A stretch of DNA of 64,000 nt from Sphingobium sp. KCTC 72723 (GTDB taxonomy: Bacteria > Pseudomonadota > Alphaproteobacteria > Sphingomonadales > Sphingomonadaceae), in the NCBI RefSeq assembly GCF_014280435.1, contig NZ_CP060388.1, positions 3,299,501 through 3,363,500 of the forward strand, written 5' to 3'. Under the pieces are notes generated by a model. That model was not told the DNA's origin. It made no database searches and saw only the letters and a program-made list of their open reading frames with translations. The translations under genes were made by a program, and so were the position numbers. Below are positions 17,835 through 28,051 of this stretch, one piece after another (position 1 is the stretch's first letter; each line of letters starts with the position of its first letter).

Positions 17835-18596
17835 ATGCAGGAAGGACGCATCCCCTTGGGCAACGAACTCGACTTTACCGGAAAGACGGTGCTGGTGGTC
17901 GGCGGATCGAGCGGCATCGGCAATGCCATGGCGCAGGCATTCCGGGCGCGCGGCGCGGCGGTGCATGTGTGGGGGACGCGGCCAAGCGCGGCGGACTATG
18001 CAGGGGAGGAAGGGTCCGACCTTGAGGGGCTGGGCTATAGCCAGGTGGATGTCAGCGATGCCGCCGCCATTGCCGCTGCCCCGGTGCCGTTCGATGCGCT
18101 GGACGTGCTGATCCATTCGCAAGGGTCCGTCCTTTATCGCCGCAAGGAGTTTGCGGCGGAGGGATGGGACAAAGTGATGGCGATCAACCTGGATTCCATC
18201 CTCCATATCTCCAACCTGTGCCACGCAGCGCTGGCCGCCGCGAAGGGCAGCGTGATCGCGGTCAGTTCCATCGGCGCATTCAAGGCGACCTTCGCCAACC
18301 CCGCTTATGCCGCGTCGAAGGCCGGTGCGGTCAATCTGGTCCGCGCGCTGGCCATCGCCTGGGCCGGCGATGGCATCCGCGTCAACGGCATCGCCCCCAG
18401 CCTGGTCGATACCAAGATGACCAAGGTGACGATGGACAATGAAGAACGGCGCGACCGGGCATTGTCGCGGATTCCGATGGGCCGTTTCGGGTCGACGGAC
18501 GAAATGGCGGGGGTGGCGCTGTTCCTCGCCTCGCCGCTGGCTGGCTATATTTGCGGGCAGACCCTGATCGTGGATGGCGGCCTGACGCTGACCTGA
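17835..18596 (+). CDS. Short-chain dehydrogenase/reductase (253 aa)
   Basis: Classical SDR: nucleotide motif VVGGSSGIG, then IHSQG where NNAG is usual, active-site YAASKAG and C-terminal FLASPLAGYICGQTLIVDGG. ATG 17835 is one base after the kinase stop. A TTG at 17856 preceded by GGAAGGA is an equally good start and would give a protein beginning with GNELDFTGKTV. It lies between kinase and dehydrogenase in the operon, so it probably handles a hydroxy- or keto-intermediate of the same substrate; a 4-keto/4-hydroxy interconversion would fit but is not shown. Confidence 0.88.
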   Translation: MQEGRIPLGNELDFTGKTVLVVGGSSGIGNAMAQAFRARGAAVHVWGTRPSAADYAGEEGSDLEGLGYSQVDVSDAAAIAAAPVPFDALDVLIHSQGSVLYRRKEFAAEGWDKVMAINLDSILHISNLCHAALAAAKGSVIAVSSIGAFKATFANPAYAASKAGAVNLVRALAIAWAGDGIRVNGIAPSLVDTKMTKVTMDNEERRDRALSRIPMGRFGSTDEMAGVALFLASPLAGYICGQTLIVDGGLTLT

Positions 18597-18632
18597 CCGC
18601 TGCCCTTCCCCTTTTCCACAAGGACTATCCCC

Positions 18633-19859
18633 ATGAATTTCGACTATTCCGACAAGGTGAAGGCGTTGCGCGCGCAGGTGACCGATTTCATGGACGCCCA
18701 TGTCTATCCGATCGAAAAGGAACGGGACCATTTCCATCACGATCCGGCGAACCTTTGGAAGCGGTGGCCCGGAACCGAGACGATCAAGGCGAAGGCCCGC
18801 GCGGCGGGGCTGTGGAACCTGTTCCTGCCGCATGAATATGGCGCATGGAGTCCTGGCCTCACCAATCTGGAATATGCGCCGCTGGCCGAACTGATGGGCC
18901 GGGTGTTCGGCGCATCGGAATATTTCAACTGCGCCGCACCCGACACCGGCAATATGGAAGTGCTGGCGCGCTATGGTTCGCCCGATCAGCAGGAACAATG
19001 GCTGAAGCCGTTGCTGGCCGGAGAAATCCGGTCCTGCTATGTCATGACCGAACCGGACGTCGCATCGTCCGACGCCACCAATGTCGCCACCACCATCGTT
19101 GCCGACGGCGACGACTATGTCGTCAACGGGCGCAAATGGTGGATTTCCGGCGCGCTCGACCCGCTGACCAAAATCTATATCCTGCTGGGCCGCACGCCCA
19201 ATGACGGCCCGCGCCACCAGCAACATTCGCAGATACTGATCCCCGCCGACACGCCGGGGATAGAGATTGTCCGCCCGCTCGACGTGATGAACGCGCTTCA
19301 TTCGCCCAGCGGCCATGCGGAAATGATCTTCCGCAATGTCCGCGTGCCAAAGAGCAACCTGATACTGGGCGAAGGGCGCGGGTTTGAAATTGCGCAGGGG
19401 CGCTTGGGGCCGGGCCGCATCCACCATTGTATGCGGCTGGTCGGGCAGGCGCAGCGCGCACTGGAATATATGGCTCGCCGCGTCGACAGCCGCACGGCGT
19501 TCGGCCGCAAGCTGGCCGATCAGGGCAGCATACGGCAGGACATCGCCCTGTCCTTTTGCGAAATCGAACAGGCGCGGCTGCTGACGCTCAAGGCCGCCGA
19601 CGCGATGGACCGACATGGCAACAAGGTCGCCAAGGATCTGATCGCCGCGATCAAGATCGTTGCTCCGCGCATGACCCAGCTGGTTGCCGACCGGGCGATG
19701 CAGGTGTTCGGCGGCATCGGCATGGGCAGCGATTTTCCACCGGCGCAGGCCTTCATGAGCGCGCGCTACCTGCGCCTGGCCGACGGCCCGGACGAGGTGC
19801 ATATGGCGCAATTGGGCAAGCTCAAGATCGCCGAACTTTCCGCGCTGCCGCTGCGCTGA
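18633..19859 (+). CDS. ACAD11-type acyl-CoA dehydrogenase (408 aa)
   Basis: Closely follows the ACAD10/11 pattern: [46 protein letters not shown] and [24 protein letters not shown]. In these enzymes the position of the usual catalytic Glu is in ADGPDEVH, here Asp384 instead of YEGT. Family members act on 4-phosphorylated acyl-CoA, eliminate phosphate and give an enoyl-CoA. With the APH-type kinase at 16811 this forms a two-step dehydration of 4-hydroxyacyl-CoA. AAGGA precedes the start. A downstream FadJ-like enzyme and thiolase could finish the degradation. Confidence 0.92.
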   Translation: MNFDYSDKVKALRAQVTDFMDAHVYPIEKERDHFHHDPANLWKRWPGTETIKAKARAAGLWNLFLPHEYGAWSPGLTNLEYAPLAELMGRVFGASEYFNCAAPDTGNMEVLARYGSPDQQEQWLKPLLAGEIRSCYVMTEPDVASSDATNVATTIVADGDDYVVNGRKWWISGALDPLTKIYILLGRTPNDGPRHQQHSQILIPADTPGIEIVRPLDVMNALHSPSGHAEMIFRNVRVPKSNLILGEGRGFEIAQGRLGPGRIHHCMRLVGQAQRALEYMARRVDSRTAFGRKLADQGSIRQDIALSFCEIEQARLLTLKAADAMDRHGNKVAKDLIAAIKIVAPRMTQLVADRAMQVFGGIGMGSDFPPAQAFMSARYLRLADGPDEVHMAQLGKLKIAELSALPLR

Positions 19860-19878
19860 AGCACGGGCAAGGAGCCGG

Positions 19879-21228
19879 ATGATGAAAACCCGCGACAGCG
19901 ACATGGACGGACATGACGGCGAGCGCCTGACTACCGCATGGTGGATGGTGGCAGTGTTGTTTGGCCTTTATGTCCTGTCCTGGGTGGACCGTCTGATATT
20001 GTCCATGTTGGTGTCGCCGATCAAGGCGCACCTGATGCTGACCGATGTGCAGGTCAGCATGGTGACATCCACATCCTTCGCCATATTCTACGCCATATTC
20101 GGCCTGCCGATCGGCTGGGCAGCGGACCGTTTTTCGCGCCGCTGGATCATCTTTGGCGGGGTGCTGCTGTGGGCGGTGGCGACCACGGCGTGCGGTTTTG
20201 CGCAAAGCTATGAAGCGCTGCTGGTCGGGCGGATATTCGTAGGCGTGGGCGAAGCGGCTTTGCTGCCTGCTGCCTATTCGCTGATCGCCGACGCCTTTCC
20301 CACACGGCTGTTGACCCGCGCCACTTCTACCTTCCAGATGGCGGGCAAGGTCGGGTCGGCCACTGCCTTTGCACTGGGCGGGGTCGCCATCGCTTTTGCC
20401 ACCGCGAATAGCGGCATCCAGATCCCCTTTCACGGCCCGGTCCAGCCCTGGCAACTGGTGATGATGATGGTCGGCCTGCCCGGCCTGCTGATCGCGCTGC
20501 TGGTGTTCACCTTTCCCGATCCGGGCCGCCGCCGCGCGCCGGGCGTCGCTGCCAATGCACCGCAAGAAAAGGGCGCGATCCAGACATTCGTGCGCGCCAA
20601 CTGGCGCCTGCTCACGCTGATGCTGATCGGCACGTCTTGCCTGGCCATGTGCGGCTATTCCATGACCAACTGGGTGCCGGCCTATATCGAGCGGCATTTC
20701 GGGTGGAAGCCGGTGCAATATGGGCTGGCATTGAGCCTGATGAACATCGTGTCGGCCGCGTCTCTGGTCGCCAATGGCTTCATCGTAGACCGGCTGTTTT
20801 CGCGCGGGATGCAGGACGCGCATCTGCGCTTCTACAGCTGGCTGATCGTCGCGCTGTTGCCGGTGGTCGCCTATATGTTCTTTGCCACCAATGTCTATGT
20901 CTTCCTGGTCTGCTATTGCGTGGCGCAGTTCATCACCGTGCCGTTCATGGTCTATGTTTCCTCGATCATCGGCCTGATCGCGCCCGCGACGATCCGGGCG
21001 CGGATGCTCGCCTTCTTCCTGTTCGTGTTCACCATATTGGGGCTGGGCGCGGGACCGGCGATCGTCGCGGCGCTGACCCAATATGTGTTTCAGGATGAAG
21101 CCGCCCTCGGCCAGTCGCTCGCGGTGGTCGTCACCGCCTGCACGCTGATCGCCTTTCTCTCCTTCCGCATGGCGCTGCGCTATCTGGGCGCCGCCATCTC
21201 TGCCCGAAAGGAAATGCCATGTCCCTGA
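19879..21228 (+). CDS. MFS transporter (449 aa)
   Basis: Major-facilitator protein with about 12 hydrophobic helices. The first starts at TTAWWMVAVLFGLYVLSWVDR, and the A-motif-like loop GWAADRFSRRW is clear. LVGRIFVGVGEAALLPAAYSLIAD is typical of organic-acid and hexuronate-type permeases. AAGGAG precedes the ATG pair at 19879. The N-terminal DSDMDGHDGE is encoded by a repeated DNA word (see 19891-19907). It overlaps the ligase gene by 10 bp, so it is probably the uptake system of the acid activated by that ligase. Confidence 0.9.
   Translation: MMKTRDSDMDGHDGERLTTAWWMVAVLFGLYVLSWVDRLILSMLVSPIKAHLMLTDVQVSMVTSTSFAIFYAIFGLPIGWAADRFSRRWIIFGGVLLWAVATTACGFAQSYEALLVGRIFVGVGEAALLPAAYSLIADAFPTRLLTRATSTFQMAGKVGSATAFALGGVAIAFATANSGIQIPFHGPVQPWQLVMMMVGLPGLLIALLVFTFPDPGRRRAPGVAANAPQEKGAIQTFVRANWRLLTLMLIGTSCLAMCGYSMTNWVPAYIERHFGWKPVQYGLALSLMNIVSAASLVANGFIVDRLFSRGMQDAHLRFYSWLIVALLPVVAYMFFATNVYVFLVCYCVAQFITVPFMVYVSSIIGLIAPATIRARMLAFFLFVFTILGLGAGPAIVAALTQYVFQDEAALGQSLAVVVTACTLIAFLSFRMALRYLGAAISARKEMPCP
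19891..19907. repeat. Copy of dispersed repeat GCGACAGCGACATGGAC
   Basis: 17-bp word identical to parts of 9082-9098 and 42474-42490. It codes for DSDMD near the N-terminus of the MFS transporter, the same five residues found at the C-terminus of SpeD. Confidence 0.45.
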
Positions 21229-22754
21229 CCATCGGCGGGATCGATCCCGCACGGCACAATGAAATGGCGCTGGCCGACGAGCGGGTGAGCCTGAACTGGC
21301 GGCAGCTCGACAGCCTGCTCAACCACGCGGCCAATGCGCTGGCCGGGCTGGCGTTCGTGGAACGGCGGGTGGCAGTGTTCGCGCCCAACAGCGCCGAAAC
21401 CGTGATCGCCTATGTCGCTTGTCTGGAGGCGGGCATTTCCAGCGTGCCGGTCAGCTTCCACCTGACCCCGTCTGAGGCCGCCTATATCTTCCGCGATAGC
21501 GGCGCAGTCGCAATCCTCGTCGGGCAGGAAACGATGACGGCGGGGCTGGCCGCTGCGGCGGAGGCGGGCGTGACGACGGTGATCGGCTGGCGCTGCCCGG
21601 ACGCGCCAGGCCTGATCCATTGGGAGGATTGGATCGCCGCCGCGTCGGACATGGAGCCGGACCCGACCGTGCCGCCGCTGCCGCACCTTCACTACACGTC
21701 CGGCACCACCGGACGGCCCAAGGCGACTGAGACGCCGCCGCAATATTTCCCCCGCCTGCCCACGGTGCAGGCGCTGGCGGAATCGGTGCGCGCGCGTATC
21801 ACGCCGTCGCCCGGCATCGCGGTCGGGCCGCTCTATCATACCGGGCCGCTGGGGATGGCGCGCAACGTCTTTGGTGGCATGAGCCTGATTACCGTCGCGC
21901 ATTTCGATGCGGAAAAGGCGCTGGCGCTGATCGAGACGCATAAGGTCAAGGGATCGGTCATGGTGCCGACTCATTTCCAACGGCTGCTCGCCCTGCCCGC
22001 CGAAGTGCGCGAACGCTATGACGTGTCGAGCATCCAGCGGCTTGCCCATACCGGCGCGGCCTGTCCGCGTGGCGTGAAGCAGGCCATGATCGACTGGTTC
22101 GGGCCAGTGCTGGTGGAGGCCTATGGCGGGACCGAGGCGGGATCGACCACTTTCATCACGTCTCAGGAGTGGCTGGAACGGCCCGGATCGGTGGGCAAGG
22201 CGCTCGCCCCGTTCGAGACGGTCATCTATGGCGATGACGGCCAGTTGCTGGGCGCGGGCGAGGTTGGCCTCGTCTACTTCCGCGACACCAGCGGCCATGG
22301 CATCGTCTATCGGGGCGACCCGGAAAAGACCGCCGCTGCCCATATCGCACCTGGCGTCTTTACGCTGGGCGAAATGGGCTATGTCGATGCCGACGGCTAT
22401 CTTTTCATAACCGATCGGGTATCGGACATGATCGTGTCCGGCGGGGTCAATATCTATCCGGCGGAATCCGAGCAGGTGCTGTTGCGCCATCCCAAGGTCG
22501 CCGACATCGCCGTGGTCGCCGCACCCAACCCGGAAATGGGCGAGGAAGCCCGCGCGCTGGTGATCCCGGTCGATCCCTCCGATCCACCGAGCGCGGAGGA
22601 ACTCAACGCCTTTTGCCGCGCATCGCTGGCCAGCTATAAATGTCCGCGCGGGTATGAAATGGTGGACGACATTGGCCGCACCATCATGGGGAAGGTCAAC
22701 AAGAAGGCGCTGCGCCAGCGTTTCTGGCCATCAGACCGGACGATCGGCGGATGA
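21219..22754 (+). CDS. AMP-forming acyl-CoA synthetase (511 aa)
   Basis: Adenylate-forming ligase: ATP loop HYTSGTTGRPKA, A5-type EAYGGTEAGS, A8 region VSGGVNIYPAE and the C-terminal catalytic lysine in IMGKVNKKALR. It activates a carboxylic acid to its CoA thioester in the cytoplasm. The length is normal. Its start overlaps the MFS gene and its stop shares ATGA with the PQQ dehydrogenase gene. In the operon it would make the 4-hydroxyacyl-CoA for the kinase/ACAD11 pair (role comparable to LvaE). Substrate is an inference from neighbours. Confidence 0.93.
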   Translation: MSLTIGGIDPARHNEMALADERVSLNWRQLDSLLNHAANALAGLAFVERRVAVFAPNSAETVIAYVACLEAGISSVPVSFHLTPSEAAYIFRDSGAVAILVGQETMTAGLAAAAEAGVTTVIGWRCPDAPGLIHWEDWIAAASDMEPDPTVPPLPHLHYTSGTTGRPKATETPPQYFPRLPTVQALAESVRARITPSPGIAVGPLYHTGPLGMARNVFGGMSLITVAHFDAEKALALIETHKVKGSVMVPTHFQRLLALPAEVRERYDVSSIQRLAHTGAACPRGVKQAMIDWFGPVLVEAYGGTEAGSTTFITSQEWLERPGSVGKALAPFETVIYGDDGQLLGAGEVGLVYFRDTSGHGIVYRGDPEKTAAAHIAPGVFTLGEMGYVDADGYLFITDRVSDMIVSGGVNIYPAESEQVLLRHPKVADIAVVAAPNPEMGEEARALVIPVDPSDPPSAEELNAFCRASLASYKCPRGYEMVDDIGRTIMGKVNKKALRQRFWPSDRTIGG

Positions 22755-24835
22755 TGCGCCTGCTCGCCCTTTCCCTGCTGGTGCTGCTGGCGGCCTGTAC
22801 ATCGTCGGGCGAAGTGCAGCGCGATGGCAGCGATTGGCCCGGCTATGGCGGGATCGACGAAAATCATTACAGTCCGCTAACCGAAATCAACCAGCGTAAC
22901 GTAGCGCGGCTGGGGCTGGCTTGGTCGCATGACATCACCGACGGCGGTAGCGCCCTGTCCGCGCCGATCGCGGTCGGCGGCATCCTCTATTTCGCCTCTG
23001 GTTATAGCCATGTCCGCGCGCTCGATGCGGCTACAGGGCATGAACTGTGGCATGTGGACCTGAAAGCTACGCAAAAGGCCGGGGCCAAGATGCGCGCGGC
23101 GTGGGGGATACGCGGCCTTGCCTATGATGGCGGCAAAGTCTTTGTCGGCACCATCGACGGGCGGCTGACCGCGATCAACGCGCAATCGGGCCATGTCGCG
23201 TGGAGCGTGATGACGGTCGGCAAGGACGACGAACGCTATATCAGCGGCGCGCCATGGGTGTTCAAGGGCAAGGTGCTGATCGGCCATGGCGGCGCGGATT
23301 TCGCGCCGATCCGGGGCTATGTCACCGCTTATGACCAAAACAGTGGCGCGCAGTTGTGGCGTTTTCACACTGTGCCGGGCGACCCGTCGCTGGGGTTCGA
23401 GAATAAGGCGATGGGGATGGCCGCCAAGACCTGGACCGGGGAGTGGTGGAAATATGGCGGTGGCGGCACGGCGTGGAACGCCATGGCCTATGACCCCAAA
23501 TATAACCGCATCTACATCGGCGTCGGCAATGGCAGTCCCTGGAACCAGAAGATCCGCAGCCCGCAGGGAGGCGACAATCTGTTCCTTTGTTCCATCATCG
23601 CGCTGGACGCGGATACCGGCGAATATGTCTGGCATTATCAGACCAATCCGGGCGAGACATGGGATTTTAACAGCGCCATGGACATCGAACTGGCCCGGCT
23701 GAAGATTGGCGGTCGGGAGCGTGACGTGTTGATGCACGCGCCCAAGAACGGTTTTTTCTACGTGATCGACCGCGCCACCGGAAAGCTGATCTCCGCGCGC
23801 AACATCGTGCCGGTCAACTGGGCCAGCCGCATAGACGTGCAAAGCGGGCGTCCGGTCGAAAATCCCGCCGCGCGCTATCCCGATGGCAAAGCGGCGGTCG
23901 TCTACCCCTCCCCGTTCGGCGCGCATAATATCGAGGCGATGGCGTTTAATCCGGGGACGGGCCTCGTCTATATCCCGACGATGGATCAGGGCCGCGTCTA
24001 TATCGACCCGGCCGAACCCTTGCAGGGCTGGAAGCATCTGGACGGGCAACGGATCAGCGTCGGCACCGGCGCGCCGCCGCCCGGCGTTGTGCCGGATCGC
24101 AAGGCGACCAGCTTTCTGCTCGCATGGAACCCGGTGACGCAGAAAGAGGCTTGGCGCATTGCGATGCCCGGCCTGCGCGGTGGCGGCGGCACGGCGACGA
24201 CGGCGGGCGGCCTGCTGTTTCAGGGTAATGCCGGGGGCAGGTTCGTCGCCTATGCCGCAACCAGCGGCAAGCCGCTCTGGTCGTTCGACGCGCAGACGGC
24301 GGTGATGGCGCAGCCGATCAGCTACCGTGCGCGCGGGCGGCAATATGTCACCGTGATCGCCGGATCGCGCTTCCCCAGCGCCATTGGCCTGCCGCGCGAA
24401 TGGAATTACCGTGCGCAACAATGGCGCGTCCTCACCTTTGCGCTGGATGGCAAGGCCAGCCTGCCCGTCGCAGCGCCGATGGACATGCCGGTGGTTGATC
24501 CGTCCGACTTCGTGGTCGATCCGGCCAAGGCCGCCATCGGCGCGACTGTCTATGGCCAGCGGTGCAGCATCTGCCACGGCGCCAATGCGGTGTCGGGCGG
24601 GGCTGCGCCGGACCTGCTCCAGTCTGGCGTGCCACTGGACAATGCGACTTTTACCAGCGTGCTGCATGACGGCGCGCTGCGCGAACGGGGGATGCCCCGG
24701 TTCGAGGATCTGACCGGCGACGAGATGGCCGGGCTGCAACATTATTTCCGCCAACGCGCCCGGCAAGTGCTGGCCGCGCAGACCGCGCGCCAGCCAGGCG
24801 CACAGACAGATAGAGGCTTGCATGAAGGTCAATGA
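22751..24835 (+). CDS. PQQ-dependent quinohemoprotein dehydrogenase, lipoprotein (694 aa)
   Basis: Beta-propeller PQQ dehydrogenase fused to a C-terminal cytochrome c. The N-terminus MMRLLALSLLVLLAAC is a lipoprotein signal with lipobox LAAC, so it is anchored on the periplasmic side. GETWDFNSAMDIELA holds the likely catalytic Asp; the residue two further on is Asn, not the second Asp of lanthanide enzymes, so calcium is expected. The haem site CSICH is near residue 604. The vicinal cysteine pair of classical alcohol dehydrogenases is missing (KMRAAWGIRG stands there). It oxidises an alcohol before uptake. No PQQ synthesis genes were seen in the window. Confidence 0.9.
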   Translation: MMRLLALSLLVLLAACTSSGEVQRDGSDWPGYGGIDENHYSPLTEINQRNVARLGLAWSHDITDGGSALSAPIAVGGILYFASGYSHVRALDAATGHELWHVDLKATQKAGAKMRAAWGIRGLAYDGGKVFVGTIDGRLTAINAQSGHVAWSVMTVGKDDERYISGAPWVFKGKVLIGHGGADFAPIRGYVTAYDQNSGAQLWRFHTVPGDPSLGFENKAMGMAAKTWTGEWWKYGGGGTAWNAMAYDPKYNRIYIGVGNGSPWNQKIRSPQGGDNLFLCSIIALDADTGEYVWHYQTNPGETWDFNSAMDIELARLKIGGRERDVLMHAPKNGFFYVIDRATGKLISARNIVPVNWASRIDVQSGRPVENPAARYPDGKAAVVYPSPFGAHNIEAMAFNPGTGLVYIPTMDQGRVYIDPAEPLQGWKHLDGQRISVGTGAPPPGVVPDRKATSFLLAWNPVTQKEAWRIAMPGLRGGGGTATTAGGLLFQGNAGGRFVAYAATSGKPLWSFDAQTAVMAQPISYRARGRQYVTVIAGSRFPSAIGLPREWNYRAQQWRVLTFALDGKASLPVAAPMDMPVVDPSDFVVDPAKAAIGATVYGQRCSICHGANAVSGGAAPDLLQSGVPLDNATFTSVLHDGALRERGMPRFEDLTGDEMAGLQHYFRQRARQVLAAQTARQPGAQTDRGLHEGQ

Positions 24836-26900
24836 CGTCGTCAGCTATGTGGTGGAGGGCCAGATCGCGGTCATCACCGTCGATTCCCCCCCGGTCAACG
24901 CCCTGTCCAATGCCGTGCGGCAGGGGGTGGCAGGCGCGATCCAGACCGCGATCGGCGACACAGGCGTGGGCGCGATCGTCCTGATCTGCGAAGGGCGGAC
25001 TTTCTTTGCCGGGGCCGATATCACCGAATTGGGCAAGCCGCCGGTCGAACCGACGCTGCGCAACCTGCAACTGGTGCTGGAAAATGCGAGCAAGCCGATC
25101 GTCGCCGCCATCCATGGCACGGCGCTGGGCGGCGGGCTGGAACTGGCGCTGGTGGCGCATTATCGCATCGCCGTGCCGTCGGCCAAATGTGGTCTGCCCG
25201 AAGTCAATCTGGGCCTGCTGCCCGGCGCTGGCGGGACGCAGCGTTTGCCGCGCGTCGTCGGCGTGGCCAAGGCGCTGGAAATGGTGACGAGCGGGACGCC
25301 GATTGCGGCGACCGCGGCAAAGGAGGCCGGGCTGCTGGACGAACTGGCGCGCGAGGGCGATCTGCGCGCCGACGCCATCGCCCTTGCGCAACGAGTGCTG
25401 GACGAAAGGCGACCGCTGCGCAAGGTGCGCGACCGCACCGACCGGCTGGACGAAGCGCGGGGCAAGCCGGAGATCTTCGCCGATTTCCGCAAGGCCAATG
25501 CACGTAAATTTCGCGGCTTCCTGGCGCCGGAATATAATATCCGCTGTATCGAAGCGACATTGGTGGACCAGCCTTTCGACGAGGCGATGGCCTATGAGCG
25601 ATCTTTGTTCAACGAACTGATGGCCGACAGCCAATCCGCTGCGCAGCGCCATGTCTTTTTCGCGGAACGACAAGCGGCCAAGGTCGATGGCCTGCCCGCC
25701 GATACCGCGACGCTGCCGATCGCCAAGGTTGGAGTGATCGGTGCCGGGACGATGGGCGGCGGCATCGCAATGAACTTCGCCAATGCCGGCATTCCCGTGA
25801 CGATCGTGGAGACGAGCGAGGAGGCGCTGTTCCGTGGATTGCGCATCATTCGCGGCAATTATGAAACGACCGCCGCCAAGGGCAAGATGAAGGCGTCGGA
25901 CGTCGACACCCGCATGGGGCTGTTGACCGGATCGGTCGCGATGGAGGATCTGGCCGATTGCGACCTGATCATCGAAGCGGTGTTCGAGCAGATCGACGTC
26001 AAGCGAGCGGTGTTCGGCAAGCTGGACGCCATTGCCAAATCCGGCTCGATATTGGCGACCAATACCAGCTATCTGGACATTGATGACATCGCCGCTGCCA
26101 CCAAACGCCCCGCCGATGTGGTGGGACTGCACTTCTTTTCGCCCGCCAATGTCATGAAATTGCTGGAAGTCGTGCGGACCAAGGATACGAAACCGGAGAT
26201 CGTCCTGACCGCGATGAAGCTGGCCAGGACGATCGGCAAGATCGGCGTGCTGGTCGGCAATGGTTATGGCTTTGTCGGCAATCGCATCCTGGCCGCGCGC
26301 AACGCGCAGGCCGACGCGCTGGTGCTGGAAGGGGCGACGCCCTGGGCCGTCGACAAGGTGCTGTACGACTTTGGCTTCGCGATGGGGCATTTCCAGATGC
26401 GCGATCTGGTGGGCCTCGACGTCGGGTGGAATGCCAAGGCGACGGCGTCCGCCAATGTCCGCGAAATCCTCAACGAAATGGGACGGCACGGGCAGAAAAC
26501 GCGCGGCGGCTATTATGATTATGACGACAAACGGGTGCAAACTCCCTCCCCCGTCGCGATGCAGGTGATCGAGGATTTTGCCGCGAAGCAGGGTATCGTC
26601 CGGCGCGAAGTGAGCGACGCGGAAATCCACGACCGCATCCTGTTCGCCATGGTCAATGAAGGCGCGCGGATATTGGACGAGGGGATCGCTGCGCGCGCGT
26701 CCGACGTCGATATCGTGTGGGTCACTGGCTATGGCTGGCCCAAATATCGCGGCGGGCCGATGTTCTGGGCCGACCTGCAAGGATTGCCGACCGTGCTGGA
26801 GACACTCAACGCCCTGAAAGCCGCGCATGGGGACGCTTTCACCCCTTCGCCGCTGATCGAACGGCTGGTGGCGCAAGGCAAAGGGTTGAAGGACGCATGA
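24822..26900 (+). CDS. Bifunctional enoyl-CoA hydratase / 3-hydroxyacyl-CoA dehydrogenase, FadJ-like (692 aa)
   Basis: N-terminal crotonase domain (1 to about 190) with both hydratase glutamates, in [11 protein letters not shown] and [19 protein letters not shown]. An NAD domain starts near residue 300 ([18 protein letters not shown]), followed by two 3HCDH C-terminal parts including [16 protein letters not shown] and [11 protein letters not shown]. It hydrates trans-2-enoyl-CoA and oxidises the product to 3-ketoacyl-CoA. It overlaps the PQQ gene by 14 bp and couples by ATGA to the SCP2-type thiolase. It provides the core beta-oxidation steps of this operon. Confidence 0.93.
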   Translation: MKVNDVVSYVVEGQIAVITVDSPPVNALSNAVRQGVAGAIQTAIGDTGVGAIVLICEGRTFFAGADITELGKPPVEPTLRNLQLVLENASKPIVAAIHGTALGGGLELALVAHYRIAVPSAKCGLPEVNLGLLPGAGGTQRLPRVVGVAKALEMVTSGTPIAATAAKEAGLLDELAREGDLRADAIALAQRVLDERRPLRKVRDRTDRLDEARGKPEIFADFRKANARKFRGFLAPEYNIRCIEATLVDQPFDEAMAYERSLFNELMADSQSAAQRHVFFAERQAAKVDGLPADTATLPIAKVGVIGAGTMGGGIAMNFANAGIPVTIVETSEEALFRGLRIIRGNYETTAAKGKMKASDVDTRMGLLTGSVAMEDLADCDLIIEAVFEQIDVKRAVFGKLDAIAKSGSILATNTSYLDIDDIAAATKRPADVVGLHFFSPANVMKLLEVVRTKDTKPEIVLTAMKLARTIGKIGVLVGNGYGFVGNRILAARNAQADALVLEGATPWAVDKVLYDFGFAMGHFQMRDLVGLDVGWNAKATASANVREILNEMGRHGQKTRGGYYDYDDKRVQTPSPVAMQVIEDFAAKQGIVRREVSDAEIHDRILFAMVNEGARILDEGIAARASDVDIVWVTGYGWPKYRGGPMFWADLQGLPTVLETLNALKAAHGDAFTPSPLIERLVAQGKGLKDA

Positions 26901-28048
26901 TGCAGGGCAACAAGATCGCCGTCACCGGCATTGGCGAAACCGCTTTCCTGCGCAAGGGCGAGGAAACGGTGATGCAGATGATGACGCGCGCCAGCCTGAC
27001 CGCGATCGCGGACGCGGGCCTGACCCCGGCCGACATAGACGGCTATATCAGCAACAAATATGCCGGCCACCCGTCGGAGGAAGTCGCCCATGCCATTGGT
27101 GCTGGCGAGCGGCGCTTTACCGCCGTGGCGGACACGGCGGGCGGCACCGCGACCACGGGTGACGCGCTGCGGCTGGCGCAACTGGCGATCGAGGCGGGAT
27201 TGGCGCGGCACATCCTCGTCCCCTATGCGATCCGGTCGACCAAGCCGGGCGGCGTCTATGGCTTTCATGCGCGCGAACCGCAGAAGGCGGGACTGGAAAT
27301 GCCAGTCGGCTTCTTTGGCCAGCCGACCTATTTCGCGACCATGGCCAATCGCTATGCCCATGATTTCGGCATGAGCGAGGAGGAACTGGCGGCAGTCGCG
27401 ATCACCTACCGCGCCTGGGCCACGCTGACCCCGTCGGCGCAGCGGCGCGAGGTGATGGATCTGGAAGGCTATCGGCAAAGCCCGATGATCTCCACCCCGT
27501 TGCGGGTCGCCGATTGCTGCCTGACCACGGATGCGGGCTGCGCCTATGTGGTGAGTGCGGTGGCGGACGCGGGCGACATGCCGCATCCGGTGGTGGCGGT
27601 GCAGGGCGTGGGGATCGGCTATAACAACTATCCCCATGGCGTGCTGTTTTCGCAAAAGCCCTGCACCTATGACTATCCCGGTTGGGAATCCGCGCGGCAG
27701 GCCTATGCCATGGCGGGCGTCGATCCTAAGGATCTGGATCTGGCGCAGGTCTATGACGGCTTCTCCATTTCCGCCTTGGTCCAGACCGAAATGCTGGGCC
27801 TGTGCGAACGGGGCGAAGGCGCGCGCTTCTATGCCGCCGGGTATGGGATGCCGGGAGGCAAGATGCCCATCAACACCAGTGGCGGACATATGTCGGGCGG
27901 CTATGTGCCGGGCATCACGCTGCTGATCGAAGCGGTGCGCCAGTTGCGCGGACAGGAAGGCGCGCGGCAGGTGCCGGACGCGCGGCTGTGCGCGGTCGCA
28001 GGGCTGGGCGGCAACAATCATTCCACCACGATTTTGGCGAAGGGCTGA
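26897..28048 (+). CDS. SCP2/SCPx-type thiolase-like protein (383 aa)
   Basis: Thiolase-superfamily protein of the lipid-transfer (SCP-x) branch. It starts [17 protein letters not shown] and contains TGDALRLAQLAIEAG, CCLTTDAGCAYVV, GGKMPINTSGGHMSGGYVPG and a C-terminal GGNNHSTTIL. ATG 26897 overlaps the stop of the FadJ-like gene; a longer upstream reading would run through that gene. Such proteins usually work with a DUF35 OB-fold partner, which is exactly the next gene. It probably performs the C-C cleavage of the ketoacyl-CoA made by the preceding enzyme. Confidence 0.9.
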   Translation: MMQGNKIAVTGIGETAFLRKGEETVMQMMTRASLTAIADAGLTPADIDGYISNKYAGHPSEEVAHAIGAGERRFTAVADTAGGTATTGDALRLAQLAIEAGLARHILVPYAIRSTKPGGVYGFHAREPQKAGLEMPVGFFGQPTYFATMANRYAHDFGMSEEELAAVAITYRAWATLTPSAQRREVMDLEGYRQSPMISTPLRVADCCLTTDAGCAYVVSAVADAGDMPHPVVAVQGVGIGYNNYPHGVLFSQKPCTYDYPGWESARQAYAMAGVDPKDLDLAQVYDGFSISALVQTEMLGLCERGEGARFYAAGYGMPGGKMPINTSGGHMSGGYVPGITLLIEAVRQLRGQEGARQVPDARLCAVAGLGGNNHSTTILAKG

Positions 28049-28051
28049 TCC

